Positions 29,837 to 40,655 of a stretch of DNA of 64,000 nucleotides are shown here, in pieces. Position 1 is the first letter of the stretch. Every line of letters starts with the position of its first letter. Source of the stretch: Wolbachia endosymbiont of Meromenopon meropis (lineage in GTDB: Bacteria; Pseudomonadota; Alphaproteobacteria; Rickettsiales; Anaplasmataceae). The notes below the pieces were generated by a model. That model did not search any database, had not been told where the DNA came from, and saw nothing but the letters and a program-made list of their open reading frames with translations. Both the position numbers and the translations under genes were made by a program. The stretch is from the NCBI GenBank assembly GCA_029784595.1, contig JAJETZ010000001.1, positions 353,350-417,349 on the forward strand, in the 5' to 3' direction.

Positions 29837-31571
29837 GCTTTTCATATTCTTCTTAGATTAATATTTGTTATGATTTAGTAATCATAATCTAGTCAACATC
29901 ACAGTATTGATAATTATACTTCTCGCGGTAAATGTAAAATTAATAGCAAATTTACTTACTTATCTAACTAGAAAGACTATTAATGTGCAATTTTTCTTAT
30001 CAAATGAGTATTAAATACTATATTTAACTTCTTTAAATACCAAATCATAATGAATTACGATTCATATTAATTAAATTCGATAACTAAAAAGAGATAGAAA
30101 GATTTTTTAAAAAATTTAAAAATAAAAAATTAGAACCATAGAGCATATTACAAATCTCTAATTGAAATAAACTAAGATCTTGCCATTGCATCGCAATATA
30201 TAAATCGATCAATAAAATTCTGCAATAAAGAATTTAGATTTAATAGAAAAATAGACGCAAAATAATAAAATTTTTTAAAAAATCAAGTCTCAAGATTTGC
30301 AATCAAAAACATTCATATTTTCAAATCTTTAAATGTAAGTGTTTAAAAATTAAAAATAAAAACATGAGCTTATAGCTTGATAATTTTTCATAAAACTTAT
30401 CAATAGGTCATTTAATAATGATACAAAAATTTTGTGAAAAATTTGTTATTTTAAGGATAAAATCAAAAATAATAAAGTGTCGTACCATTAATTAAAATTA
30501 ATACCCTTCTTGATTTAAGGAAATAATTCATCTAACTTCTAACAGAAGAAAGCGAAGAAAATATAACAGTTATGTATGAAGCGCATAAAATTACAGAAAC
30601 TAATCAAGATATTAAAACGTATATGATCAATATTGGTTTGTAAAACAACTTTTTATTGCAAAACAAGAAAATAATTGACTTTAAGAGTCTTTTTATTCTC
30701 AAAACAATTAAAAATTAATAGATTTTCACAAAAAGTAAAACGCATCATTGAAGCAAAAAGATTTTTACAACTTTGTTGCAGATAGGTGTTATTATATTTT
30801 ACACATTTAGAATTTTATGACATTTAAAATATTCTTACAAGATCATAAAAAAATAAAATTTATTATAGAATACAAACGTATTAAAATCTGATTTAATAAT
30901 CAAATACACTTTAGTTATTGATTACAATGATTTTAGAGAAAATTAAGCTCAAAAAACAAATTCATCACAGACTTTAGATGAAATATTGAAGTCGAAAGAC
31001 AAGAGTATAAACAGTTAAAATTTATGTGAATTATAAGAATAATAAACACGAAATACTTATTCAGATTTTTTACACTTAAGGCTTAAAGCTATGTCTTCCA
31101 ATTATATAAAAAAATAAAGTTACTAAAAAGTTACTAAAAAATCAGTAAAAGAACCCACAAAAAGATCAACAATCACAATAAGAATTGAATATTCTCTTTC
31201 GTATTATTAATTGTAATACGCACTTGTTGCAAATATTTATACTTCTTTATTTTTAAAAGCTATTTACATTAAATAGGACTAATAAAGTAAAGTTTTGTCA
31301 AAAAAATATTTTGAATTACAATCTAGTATTTATTGTCACCTAAACATGCTTAATTGTACTTAATCGTGTATGTCTTAGTATTGTATACTAGTATAAATAA
31401 AACAAATTACATTAATTTTTACTATTTTTTAAATAGAGAGAAAAATACGGTGAAAATCTTGAAATAAATTCATTATCTTGAATAATTTTCATTCAAACAA
31501 AACTTGCTAAGAGACAATAAGAAACTCTAAAATAATCTAGATAGGAGATTTTGTACATCAAATTAAAAAAT
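29837..31571. other. 1.7-kb gap with coding-like fragments
   Basis: No intact gene is seen. Plus-strand fragments with protein-like composition occur at 30536-30643 (containing TEESEENITVMYEAHKITET) and near 31,115-31,205 (VTKKSVKEPTKRSTITIRIE), where an 11-base unit AGTTACTAAAA is repeated twice. These may be leftovers of one or more dead genes. The family is not recognised. The pyrB leader with AGGAG (31543-31547) ends the stretch. Confidence 0.4.
29868..29887 (+). terminator. Possible terminator hairpin after nadK
   Basis: TTATGATT/AATCATAA with loop TAGT, a perfect 8-bp stem shortly after the nadK stop. No U-run follows and the stem is A-T rich, so the assignment is tentative. Confidence 0.3.
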
Positions 31572-32468
31572 ATGAGGAAAAAAAAGAATTTACTAAGCGT
31601 ACGAGATCTCACAATTTACGATGTAAAAAATATAATTAAACTAGCCAGTCAATATCTAAAAAATAAAACTGTAAATAATCTTGCCTTGCAAAACAAAACA
31701 ATAATTAATCTATTTTTCGAAAACTCAACTCGCACTCTCGTGTCATTTGAAATGGCAGCAAAAAGTCTTGGAGCAAACGTCATAACTTTGCCGATAAAAT
31801 CCTCTTCACTTAACAAAGGAGAAAGTTTAAAAGATATGGTAAAAGCATTAAATGCAATGAATCCTGACTATATGGTAATTAGACAAGAAAACAGCAGTAT
31901 TTTAAATGTGCTTGCAACGCATCTCAACTGCTCGCTAATTAATGCGGGTAATGGAGGTGGTGAACATCCAACTCAAGCACTTGCGGACTATCTTGTAATC
32001 AGTAATCATAAGAAACAAATAAAAAATCTAAAAATTGTAATATGTGGCGATATTTTGCATAGCAGAGTTGCAAGATCGAATATAAGATTATTAAAAATGT
32101 TTGGAGCAAAAATATGCTTAGTTGCACCACCAACTTTAATTTACAGATATTTTTCTGAAGTGGATTCAGCGTATTATTCATTAATCGAAGGCATAAAAGA
32201 CGCTGATGTGATCATGCTTTTAAGATTGCAAAAAGAACGAATGAATAATAATTATTTTATTCCTTCGGCAAAAGAGTATTTTTATCTATATGGACTTGAT
32301 TTACAAAAGTTATCATACGCAAAATCAAATGTAATTGTTATGCATCCAGGTCCAGTAAATAGAGAAATTGAGATTGGCGGTGATATAGCAGATCATGTGA
32401 TTTTGCAGCAAGTAGAATTTGGATTGGCAATACGCAAGGCTGTACTATATTATTATAACTCTTGCTAA
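31572..32468 (+). CDS. pyrB: Aspartate carbamoyltransferase catalytic subunit
   Basis: PyrB condenses carbamoyl phosphate and aspartate in pyrimidine synthesis. The carbamoyl-phosphate site FFENSTRTLVSFEMAAKSLG, the mobile-loop SSLNKGESLKD, the aspartate/phosphate region GGGEHPTQALADYL and the C-terminal MHPGPVNREIEIG are all present, so the subunit looks active. With the ATG at 31572 the protein has 298 residues, normal for the family. A TTG at 31551 with AGGAG just upstream would add seven residues; the spacing is only 3 bases, so I prefer the ATG. No regulatory subunit (pyrI) is adjacent. Confidence 0.94.
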   Translation: MRKKKNLLSVRDLTIYDVKNIIKLASQYLKNKTVNNLALQNKTIINLFFENSTRTLVSFEMAAKSLGANVITLPIKSSSLNKGESLKDMVKALNAMNPDYMVIRQENSSILNVLATHLNCSLINAGNGGGEHPTQALADYLVISNHKKQIKNLKIVICGDILHSRVARSNIRLLKMFGAKICLVAPPTLIYRYFSEVDSAYYSLIEGIKDADVIMLLRLQKERMNNNYFIPSAKEYFYLYGLDLQKLSYAKSNVIVMHPGPVNREIEIGGDIADHVILQQVEFGLAIRKAVLYYYNSC

Positions 32469-34374
32469 TATTAGATATATAATTAGTTTTATGACAATTT
32501 ACATTTAATTTTTGTATATTGATTTTGTGCACGTTAGAATTGCAGTTTTTATACTGTATTCTGTAAAATAAATACATGTCATGCTATAGATCAGTGTTGA
32601 ATACAATATAAACTGCAGCAATACAATTGTTTACATTGAGATTAAAAAATATTACTTTGCAAAAATCGTACTCTGAATAGGCGTTTTTCATTTTAGATTT
32701 TAATCTAATTAAGAGCATAGGAAAAATACTATCTTGCGCAAGTTAAATTAATGCTAATATCCGACAGCAATTCACAATTTTAATTGTATACCTTATCATG
32801 TCTTAACATTATTTGTTAACTTAACATATTTGATTAGACATAATTCATTGAATAATCTATATGTTATAATTATTCTAAATAAAACCTTATCCTTACATCG
32901 AGAAGTAATATAAAAGCTTCTTTAGAAGTTATTATCGCTAAATTACAAGTTTATTGTTGTTAATATAAGTCACGTTTACATGGAAAACTAATCTTATTTA
33001 TTAATATAGTATAATTTATAGTTTAATTTATACAATTTATACGATCTTTAATAAAAATTGCTTTTTAATTTTAACTTGATGATAAAGTGGAGCTTTATAC
33101 ATCAGTAAAATTTATACTAATATCTGTTTTATAATTTTTCTAAATTTTAATTATAGCTCTTTTCTTTTCTCTAATTTTAGAGGTTGTGTTATTTTCAATA
33201 ATTTATTATTCTGCTTCCATTTTAATATTTTTACTAAGGCTTCACGTCGACATAACCTACGCAAACTGTATCACATCATTATAATATAATCATAATATAA
33301 CCCTTTTTCTTCGCTGTAAGGAAAAGAATCCCCTCAGAGCTGAGTAATAAGTATTGAAGTAATGCTTTTATGATTCATATGTTAATATGTTGCATTGACT
33401 TTTATTCACATTTTTTTAATTAAAATTAATTTATTTTCTTTTTAAAACTTTTTGATTTGTTTTCTTTAAAAAGATTCCAATCTAGTAATTAAAGCAATAT
33501 TCTTTGATTTATATCATAAATATAGTAGTGGAGAAGAGTTTCTCCCCATTACTTCCCATTTTCAATTAACATTATATCTTCTACTCTTAGATCTCATTAT
33601 TTAATGACTTATATATTTAGGATTGTCTTGAAAAAAACGAATATGAGAAAATCTACATTGCAGGTTGTAGTTTGCAATTAATAAAAGAATCTCTTTACCT
33701 GTGAAAGGAAAGTAATATTAGAAAATATTAAAATCTCTACTAAATTAGTATCTATCAGAAATTATTTAAAAATAAATATTTAAGTTATTAACTAAGTAGA
33801 CAAATAAAAAATTAAGTTAGTATAACTACCTGTTAATTGAAATTAATGTAAATACACGGAAGAATTTCTTTGATATTTCAAATGAATAACTTTATATAAG
33901 TTTAATTTAACTTCTATTATTTTAGATATAAAGTAAAATTTAATTTTAAAAATATAAAAGTAGACATAATGCACAAAATTCAAACTATGAAATATAGATG
34001 TCAATCTTAACATTTTCATTATTTAAAGTCTGTGCAGATTTTAAATACAAAATAACTACACTACTCCTACTGATATAAAAACAATCAGAGTTGGTGAATT
34101 GTTTAGTAAGTAAAATCTATCTCCTTCTCTCTAACTATTGTTTTTTATTATTAAAGATATCTCTGCTGTATCAGACATATAACTTTGTACAAAACTCTTT
34201 AAGTTCTTTTTTAAAATTATCTAAAGTTAACATTTTCTAATAAATTTACGATAAGTTGCGTTTACTTCTTAAGCAAGATAACGAATGTTAATACTAACTT
34301 TTTTAAAAGTACTTGTTTTTTTGCTTGCAATATTTTATTATTTTAATAAGTACATGTTTTATGTATGTAAAATA
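32469..34374. other. 1.9-kb gap, no recognisable gene
   Basis: No coding frame is supported. A locally less AT-rich stretch lies at about 33,236-33,360, and GGAGAA-GAGT-TTCTCC forms a small hairpin near 33,534-33,549. The frame of atpG is open upstream to 34285 and would add a hydrophobic leader of 30 residues, but this does not look like part of the protein. Confidence 0.5.
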
Positions 34375-35247
34375 ATGAGAAGCTTAAAGGAACTATCCTT
34401 AAAAATTAAAAATATCAGATCTGTGCAAAAAACTACAAAAATAATGCAGATGGTTTCAGCTGCAAGATTAGCACAGAATCAAAAAAAACTATCAAGCTCA
34501 AAGCTGTACATATCTAAGCTTCATGCAATTATTTCTTCATTAGTATCAGCAATTGATCAAGAGTCACTGGCAAATATTTTGAATACCGTTCACGACAGTT
34601 CTTACTTAATATTTGTTATTGCATCTGATCGCGGCTTGTGCGCCAGCTTTAATTCTGCTATTGTTAAATTTAATAAAGAATATGTAGATAAATTAATTGT
34701 AAATGATAAGAAAGTAAATATTGTATTTTGGGGTAAAAAGGCTTTTGATATGAGTAAAGATAGACTTGACTCTAAAAATATTTTAGAGATTGAAAATAGC
34801 AGGAAAATTACGCTAAAGCATATAGAATATTTAATTGATAATATCAATCTAAGTCAGTTCAATAGAATTGAAGTTTTATATAGTAAATTTTATAACACTT
34901 TTATGCAAAAACCAACATTAGAGACGATCAAGCCATTTAGTAAAAACTCATATCTAATTGATAGTTCTCTAGCTAATTCAATATTGAATTGTGATTATCA
35001 ATATGAGCCACAAAACGCTGATTTTTTTTTACGATCTTTAATTCAAAACTACGTTATAGCTGTACTTTATTCCGCTTTGCTTGAAAGCTCGGTAAGCGAA
35101 AATAGTGCTAGAATGATCGCAATGGAATCGGCAAATAGAAATGCTAAAAAAATATTAAACGAACTAACATTACTCTACAATCGTTCACGTCAAGCTACAA
35201 TTACAACTGACTTGATTGAAATCATAAGTGGTGCGGAGTCTTTATAA
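34375..35247 (+). CDS. atpG: ATP synthase F1 gamma subunit
   Basis: Gamma is the rotating central stalk of F1. The N-terminal helix [20 protein letters not shown] followed by [12 protein letters not shown] and the C-terminal helix with [21 protein letters not shown] and [12 protein letters not shown] are both diagnostic. The 290 residues counted from ATG 34375 match the usual length. The open frame upstream is not family sequence. No other ATP synthase gene is near; split F1Fo operons are known in Rickettsiales. It is followed after 21 bases by the tldE-like gene, so the two probably share a transcript. Confidence 0.96.
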   Translation: MRSLKELSLKIKNIRSVQKTTKIMQMVSAARLAQNQKKLSSSKLYISKLHAIISSLVSAIDQESLANILNTVHDSSYLIFVIASDRGLCASFNSAIVKFNKEYVDKLIVNDKKVNIVFWGKKAFDMSKDRLDSKNILEIENSRKITLKHIEYLIDNINLSQFNRIEVLYSKFYNTFMQKPTLETIKPFSKNSYLIDSSLANSILNCDYQYEPQNADFFLRSLIQNYVIAVLYSALLESSVSENSARMIAMESANRNAKKILNELTLLYNRSRQATITTDLIEIISGAESL

Positions 35248-35268
35248 AAACTAAATAGAATAAAAAAT

Positions 35269-36612
35269 ATGGACATGCTGAACGTTGCATCTGATATTAT
35301 TAATCTTATCAAGAGACAAAATCAAGATGCAGAGGTTGTAATATATGAAACTAATGAAGTTTCAGTTTCTCAACGACTATCAAAAATTGAACAAATATTG
35401 CAATCCAAAAATTGTACAATAGGAATTAGGGCTATAGCAAACAAAAACAAAGCTGCTTATATTTCCACAAATGATTTAAATACCATTTTTGATACAGTTA
35501 ATCAAGTAATAGAAATGGCAAAAAACGCACCAGAAGATCCTTATATTAATTTTATAATAGATAGAGAAAGAAACAATTATATTTCTTCAGCAGACTTGGG
35601 TATTTTAGATAACAGTGTTGTAACTATTGATAATTTAAAACGAATTGCTGAAATTGCAGAAAATTCAGCTCTTGCTCACAAAAATATCATTAATTCCGAA
35701 GGTGCTTCTTCTTCACGTATCTTAATAGATACAACGTTATCTACAGTTTCTGGTTTTATTGGTTCATTCAGTAAATCGATCTTTATTAACCAAGTTTCAG
35801 TTGTTGCTGGAGGAAAAAACAACGAAATGAGGATTGGTTATGACCATGATATGGCATGTAATTTTAGCAATTTAAAATCACCAGAGTTGATGGGAAAAGA
35901 ATCAGCTAAAAGAGCAATTAATCAGTTAAATTCGCGTACGATCAAAACTGGTAAATTTCCAGTTATTTTTGATAAAAGAGCAGCAAAAGAATTAGTAAGA
36001 AATTTTGCTTCTGCAGTAAATGGTAATAATATAATAAGCAACGGTTCTTTCTTAAGAAAGCATTTAAACACTCAGATTTTCAACGACGGAATCAATATTA
36101 TTGATGAACCCCTATTCCCAGGTGGCATAGAATCAAGACCATTTGATGGAGAGGGAGTAGCAAGTAAAAAGAATGTACTTGTAAAAAATGGAATATTACG
36201 AAGTTGGATTTTAGACCTATATTCTGCTAAAAAGTTAGACTTAAAAACAACTGGCAATGCAACTCGTGCGTGTAACGCAGCCATTGTTCCTAAAGCAAGT
36301 AACCTCTACATTGAAAATGGTAATGTATCTTATGAAGAACTGATTAATGAAGTAAAAGAGGGAGTATATATAACTGATTTATTCGGTTTTGGCATTAATT
36401 TAATCAATGGTAATTATAGTCAAGGTGCATCAGGATTTTTTATACAAAATGGCAAAATAACATATCCAGTACATGAGATTACTGTTGCCAGCAATTTAAA
36501 AGATATGTTCAACAATTTGATTGTTGCAGATGATCTAACTTTTTCTGGGCAATTCAATTCACCAACAATTAAAATTGGCGAAATGATAGTTGCGGGCTCG
36601 CTAAATAATTAA
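35269..36612 (+). CDS. pmbA: TldD/PmbA family protein (TldE/PmbA-like)
   Basis: The 447 residues match TldE/PmbA, the partner of the metalloprotease TldD, which degrades unfolded peptides and matures some modified peptides in other bacteria. Seen here are the N-terminal VVIYETNEVSVSQRLSKIEQ and GIRAIANK. The middle has VIFDKRAAKELVRNFASAVNG. The C-terminal part has GNATRACNAAIVPKASNLYIENG, DLFGFGINLINGNYSQGASGFFIQNG and SPTIKIGEMIVAG, all typical. The HExxxH zinc motif of TldD is absent, as expected for TldE. TldD itself is not in the window. It is tightly behind atpG. Confidence 0.9.
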   Translation: MDMLNVASDIINLIKRQNQDAEVVIYETNEVSVSQRLSKIEQILQSKNCTIGIRAIANKNKAAYISTNDLNTIFDTVNQVIEMAKNAPEDPYINFIIDRERNNYISSADLGILDNSVVTIDNLKRIAEIAENSALAHKNIINSEGASSSRILIDTTLSTVSGFIGSFSKSIFINQVSVVAGGKNNEMRIGYDHDMACNFSNLKSPELMGKESAKRAINQLNSRTIKTGKFPVIFDKRAAKELVRNFASAVNGNNIISNGSFLRKHLNTQIFNDGINIIDEPLFPGGIESRPFDGEGVASKKNVLVKNGILRSWILDLYSAKKLDLKTTGNATRACNAAIVPKASNLYIENGNVSYEELINEVKEGVYITDLFGFGINLINGNYSQGASGFFIQNGKITYPVHEITVASNLKDMFNNLIVADDLTFSGQFNSPTIKIGEMIVAGSLNN

Positions 36613-36784
36613 AAAATTTAGTTGCATCAAATTCGATTTTATGTATTATAAGAAAGTAATGTTGCGATAGACTATAACATAACGGGGGTTTGCTTTTAAT
36701 AGCTAGCTTCTTATGTTTCGAATTATAGTTTCAAAGTTTTCATCACATTGATAGGTTAATTAATAATTTTAGGAGTTGTTTGAT
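36613..36784 (+). promoter_or_regulatory. Leader region of the cold-shock gene
   Basis: These 172 bases before the csp start end in a good ribosome-binding site AGGAG (36771-36775) nine bases before the ATG. Cold-shock genes often have long leaders. I see no clear promoter pair or cold-box here, so this is only a suggestion. Confidence 0.3.
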
Positions 36785-37039
36785 ATGGAATTTGGTAATA
36801 TAAAGTGGTTTAATGCCGAAAAGGGTTATGGCTTTATTAAGCCAGAAGCTAAAGGAAGTGATGTTTTTGTACATATCAGTACGCTAGAACGCTCAGGAAT
36901 AAGGCCTGATTCGCTTAGAGGAGAGAATAAGGAAAAAGGAATAAAGGGAGAAAGGGTAAGCTATGAACTTAAAGAAGAACGTGGTAGAAATGGAGAAGAA
37001 AAAAAATTTGCAATAAATTTAAAATTACTAGAAAGTTAA
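36785..37039 (+). CDS. Cold-shock domain protein
   Basis: An 84-residue single-stranded nucleic-acid binding protein of the CspA family, an RNA chaperone. RNP1 is KGYGFI (13-18) and RNP2 is VFVHIS (27-32). The start FGNIKWFNAEKGYG is typical. The C-terminal part is a little longer than in E. coli CspA. ATG 36785 with AGGAG upstream is chosen over the in-frame TTG at 36776. The DEAD-box helicase gene follows after 9 bases; this cold-shock pairing makes sense because both remodel RNA. Confidence 0.92.
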   Translation: MEFGNIKWFNAEKGYGFIKPEAKGSDVFVHISTLERSGIRPDSLRGENKEKGIKGERVSYELKEERGRNGEEKKFAINLKLLES

Positions 37040-37048
37040 TTTTATTTT

Positions 37049-38212
37049 ATGGTAGGGATTTCTGTGAGGAGTTTTCATGAAATGAATCTTCCAATCTTGC
37101 TGAGGCAAGCTCTAGATAAGCATAATCTTTCCATTCCAACCTCAATTCAAACGCATGCAATTCCTCTTGCTCTACAGGGTAGAGATATTCTTGGATCTGC
37201 TCAAACTGGAACTGGAAAAACATTGGCATTTGCTATTCCACTAGTTACTAAATTATTAGATCGATCTAATGTTGGTTTAGCTTTAATTATTGTACCGACG
37301 CGAGAGTTAGCTCAGCAAGTAACGAATGAAGTGAGAAAACTCTTGTTTAGGAATTCTATGTTAAAGATTGCTTTATTAATTGGTGGAGAACCTATCTTGA
37401 AACAACTAGGTCAACTTCGAAAAAAGCCAAGGATTGTAATAGGCACACCTGGTCGCATTACGGATCACATTACGCGTAAAACTTTACTTACTCAAAATGT
37501 CAATATTCTTGTACTTGACGAAACAGACCGTATGTTTGATATGGGATTTGGTGCTCAAATTAAAAAAATTATGGAATCTTTACCAAAGACACGACAAACA
37601 CTAATGTTTTCTGCAACTCTTCCTGCAAATATAATTAAGCTTGCTGAGAAATATCTCAGTCGACCAGAACGTGTTTCCGTTAAAAATGAAGCTATAATTT
37701 CTGCAAAAATTAAACAGGAAGTCGTTTATATATCAGAATTAAAGAAGTATGATGAGCTTCTTACACAACTGTATAAGCGTAAAGGATCTATAATTATTTT
37801 TGTAAAAACAAAACGAGGAGCAGATTTATTAGCTAACAAATTATGCAAAAATAATTATAGCGCTTTAGCGATTCATGGGGATTTAAAACAATATGAACGT
37901 GAAAAAGTTATTAGTTCCTTTCGTCAAGGTCGCAACCAAATTATGGTTGCAACAGATATTGCCTCTCGTGGTCTTGATATCCGTCATATTCAGCACGTTA
38001 TTAATTACGATATACCACGGTCACAAGCTGACTACATTCATCGCATAGGTAGAACTGCACGCGCTGGAGCTGAAGGATGTGCATTATCTTTAGTTACACC
38101 TAAAGATAAAAAGAAATTATTTACATTTGTAGATAGAAATGGAAAGTCAAGTTTTGACTCCATGATAAAATTCAAAAAATGTGCTAAAAAATTTAAAAAT
38201 ATTAAGAACTAA
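37049..38212 (+). CDS. rhlE: DEAD-box RNA helicase, RhlE-like
   Basis: An ATP-dependent RNA helicase with all family motifs in order: Q motif around PTSIQTHAIPL, motif I AQTGTGKT (51-58), Ia PTRELAQQ, TPGR, motif II DETD (157-160), III SAT (188-190), IV IIFVKTK, V TDIASRGLDI and VI HRIGRTARAG. LDETDRMFDMGFG is close to the RhlE pattern, but motif II reads DETD in place of DEAD. The protein is short (387 residues), with only a brief basic tail. ATG 37049 is used; GTG 37064 is an alternative. It lies 9 bases behind the cold-shock gene. Confidence 0.92.
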   Translation: MVGISVRSFHEMNLPILLRQALDKHNLSIPTSIQTHAIPLALQGRDILGSAQTGTGKTLAFAIPLVTKLLDRSNVGLALIIVPTRELAQQVTNEVRKLLFRNSMLKIALLIGGEPILKQLGQLRKKPRIVIGTPGRITDHITRKTLLTQNVNILVLDETDRMFDMGFGAQIKKIMESLPKTRQTLMFSATLPANIIKLAEKYLSRPERVSVKNEAIISAKIKQEVVYISELKKYDELLTQLYKRKGSIIIFVKTKRGADLLANKLCKNNYSALAIHGDLKQYEREKVISSFRQGRNQIMVATDIASRGLDIRHIQHVINYDIPRSQADYIHRIGRTARAGAEGCALSLVTPKDKKKLFTFVDRNGKSSFDSMIKFKKCAKKFKNIKN

Positions 38213-38674
38213 ATATAATAAACAAAATATTAATATTCTCAAATAAAGTGAATTGCTATATAAAGCGTCAGTTTTTCCTTATGCTCCTCAATTAGGGATT
38301 CAAATACAAAATTTTACAAAGTAATTTAAAAGATTGTTAAATATCTAGAAAAATTTCTAGAAAGACTTAGGCTATTTCAATAATAAAATACTCAAATCTT
38401 TTAGGAGCGTAATTTCAATCACACTCACAGGTAACTCAAAGCGAAAATTTTAGAATAAAATAATAGAGATATATAAAATCCTAGTAATAATGTAATTCTC
38501 ATACTTGAGTAATATAATTATAAGTTTTAAAATAATAAACAATATGAAGAGAAAAAGACAAATTTTTAGCGACATGCGCAAGACGACAAACAAATTATCT
38601 AAGTAATAAAAGTATAGTCGTCGTCTTATACAATTCAAGTAGCTACAAAAGATTATAACAAAATTCTGCAATTA
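38213..38674. other. 462-base gap between convergent rhlE and ftsW
   Basis: A hairpin TCTAGAA-AAAT-TTCTAGA lies at 38344-38361. A 73-codon hydrophobic frame on the minus strand starts with TTG three bases past the ftsW stop. Its Ile/Leu/Phe-only character is what AT-rich chance frames give, and I do not call it. Confidence 0.5.
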
Positions 38675-39790
38675 CTAATCTATAATATTCCTAAATTGGA
38701 TACGCTTACGAAGGCGTAGTGTAATATCTTGATTTTTGCTAAAAGATATCATTACACCAAGAGCAATACTTGAAGATAAAAGTGAAGAACCACCATAACT
38801 TAATAATGGTAAAGTTATACCGGTAGTAGGAAATATGCTTAACGTTACTCCTATGTTTATTATAAATTGTGCAATAAATTGAATTGAAATACCAAAAACT
38901 ACCAATAAATTGAATAATTCGCTTTCTCTATATGTTATATAAAATAAGCGAGCCGAGATAATACCAAACAACATAAATGTAACTAAACACATAATCAAAC
39001 CAAATTCTTCTGCTAAAACAGAAAACACAAAATCCGTATGACAGTCTGGAAGAAACATTTTAACACTACCTTCACCAGGACCGACGCCTATTAATTGACC
39101 TTTTTTGAATGCTTCCAACGATTTCATAATTTGAAAATTATCACGTTGCGCAAAAAAGAAAAAATTGTAAATCCTTTGTTTTATATGCGGAAAATAGAAG
39201 TAAGTCGTTGCAATTCCAGTTACAATTATTCCTAATATACACGGAAAGTATAAAAATGATATACACGCAATAAACATTTGACCCACAAAAGAATATGTTA
39301 AAAGCATTGACATGCTGAAATCAGGCTGCAAAAGCAATAATATAAAAACCAGTAAAAATATTGCAATTGATAAATGAACTTTAAATTTTATCCTACTAGT
39401 CAAAACGCTAGCTATAACAACAGAAAAAAAATATCTTACAAATTCAGATGGTTGAATTGAAATTTTTACAATGTATAACCACCGTTTTGCCCCCTTCGCT
39501 TCCATACCAAGTGCTACTACAGCTATCATTAGAATGACAAATAGAATAAAACCTAAAAAAGAAAGATTAAGTATGGTTTTTGTATCAAAGAAAGAAAATA
39601 TTAATAATATTGTCAGCGACAAGACTATATAAAATGTATGACGGTGTATGAAATAACACTGCGGTAAAGAAAAACGCTGCGCAACAGCAGGACTTGCAGA
39701 GTGAACAAGAATAAAGCTTATAACCAACAGAAAGATTATCGGAAAAATAAGATAATAGTCTAATACTCTACACCAAAATTTGATATTCAT
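38675..39790 (-). CDS. ftsW: Peptidoglycan glycosyltransferase FtsW (SEDS family)
   Basis: FtsW is the septal SEDS polymerase of lipid II. The 371 residues have about ten membrane segments and the family signatures [61 protein letters not shown] and [16 protein letters not shown]. The LPDCHTDF...AEEFG motif favours FtsW over RodA. It overlaps the ubiE stop by 4 bases, so the two are translationally coupled. Wolbachia-like bacteria make little or no classical wall, yet keep division-linked peptidoglycan genes (family knowledge), so retention here is meaningful. Confidence 0.93.
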   Translation of the reverse strand: MNIKFWCRVLDYYLIFPIIFLLVISFILVHSASPAVAQRFSLPQCYFIHRHTFYIVLSLTILLIFSFFDTKTILNLSFLGFILFVILMIAVVALGMEAKGAKRWLYIVKISIQPSEFVRYFFSVVIASVLTSRIKFKVHLSIAIFLLVFILLLLQPDFSMSMLLTYSFVGQMFIACISFLYFPCILGIIVTGIATTYFYFPHIKQRIYNFFFFAQRDNFQIMKSLEAFKKGQLIGVGPGEGSVKMFLPDCHTDFVFSVLAEEFGLIMCLVTFMLFGIISARLFYITYRESELFNLLVVFGISIQFIAQFIINIGVTLSIFPTTGITLPLLSYGGSSLLSSSIALGVMISFSKNQDITLRLRKRIQFRNIID

Positions 39791-40485
39791 TTTGTTCCAA
39801 TTTGTAATGCAACTATCCCGTAGCTTATATTATAAAATTCAACATTCTTGAAGCCTACTTTTTCAATTTCAATCTTGAATTCAGTTTGAGTTGGAAACTC
39901 TCTAATACTTTGCACTAAATATTCATAAGCGCTACCATCTTTAACAATTAAACTACCTATTTTAGGAATTACTTTAAACGAATAAAAATCATAAAATTTT
40001 GTGAATATTTTATTTTGATAGTGCATAGGAGCAAACTCTAAACAGATAAATTTTCCATTCGGTTTTAATACTCTGTACGCTTCACTTAAAGCCTTGATAC
40101 GATTGAGAACATTTCGAATACCAAATGCCATTGTACAGTAATCAAATTCAAAATCTTTAAATGGCAAGCTTTCTGCATTTGCACACACCCAACTAAAATT
40201 GGACTGATTTTTATCTATAGCTTTATCCCTACCTCTCTTTAACATATTTTGATTTATATCGCAGATTGTAATTTGAGTACTCGGCTCCTCTCTCGCTATT
40301 CTTAGAGCTATATCTCCAGTTCCTCCAGCAATATCTAAAACCTTAGAGTTTTTTGTAAAGTGTACACTATTTATCATTTTATTCTTCCACAATCTGTGCA
40401 TTCCAAAGCTCATTATATCATTCATAATATCATAGCGATCTGCAACAGAATCAAACACTTTTTTAATTAATTTCAATTTATCCAT
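39787..40485 (-). CDS. ubiE: Ubiquinone/menaquinone C-methyltransferase UbiE
   Basis: A class I SAM-dependent methyltransferase that C-methylates the benzoquinol ring in ubiquinone synthesis. The 232 residues show [19 protein letters not shown] at the start, SAM motif [25 protein letters not shown], the post-I region [12 protein letters not shown], and the family box [24 protein letters not shown]. It is the first gene of a two-gene unit with ftsW. With ubiD in this window it supports an aerobic quinone chain. Confidence 0.95.
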   Translation of the reverse strand: MDKLKLIKKVFDSVADRYDIMNDIMSFGMHRLWKNKMINSVHFTKNSKVLDIAGGTGDIALRIAREEPSTQITICDINQNMLKRGRDKAIDKNQSNFSWVCANAESLPFKDFEFDYCTMAFGIRNVLNRIKALSEAYRVLKPNGKFICLEFAPMHYQNKIFTKFYDFYSFKVIPKIGSLIVKDGSAYEYLVQSIREFPTQTEFKIEIEKVGFKNVEFYNISYGIVALQIGTK

Positions 40486-40490
40486 AGTAC

Positions 40491-40510
40491 ATACTATACA
40501 GTAATAGTAT
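40491..40510. promoter_or_regulatory. Inverted repeat at the ubiE start
   Basis: ATACTAT and ATAGTAT around a 6-base centre (ACAGTA), ending 5 bases from the ubiE start codon. It could be an operator or a leader hairpin that masks the ribosome-binding site. Being A-T rich, it may also be chance. Confidence 0.25.
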
Positions 40511-40655
40511 AAAATGACCTTATAAAACTTTAATATATGTCTTTCATGGCGGGAGAGCTTACATAATAGTTTTAAATTTTAATCATTTTAAATTAATGCA
40601 ATAGATTAAGAAAATGTATTATAATAAAAATTTTATAGCTCAGTAATCCATTTCA

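Noticed and set aside
34285..34374. 30-residue hydrophobic extension of AtpG.
   Set aside because: The gamma subunit is cytoplasmic and starts at MRSLKEL; the upstream part is unlike any AtpG.
38450..38671. Hydrophobic 73-codon frame starting with TTG three bases after ftsW.
   Set aside because: The position is suggestive, but the sequence is almost only Ile, Leu, Phe and Tyr, there is no ribosome-binding site, and ftsW needs no such partner.
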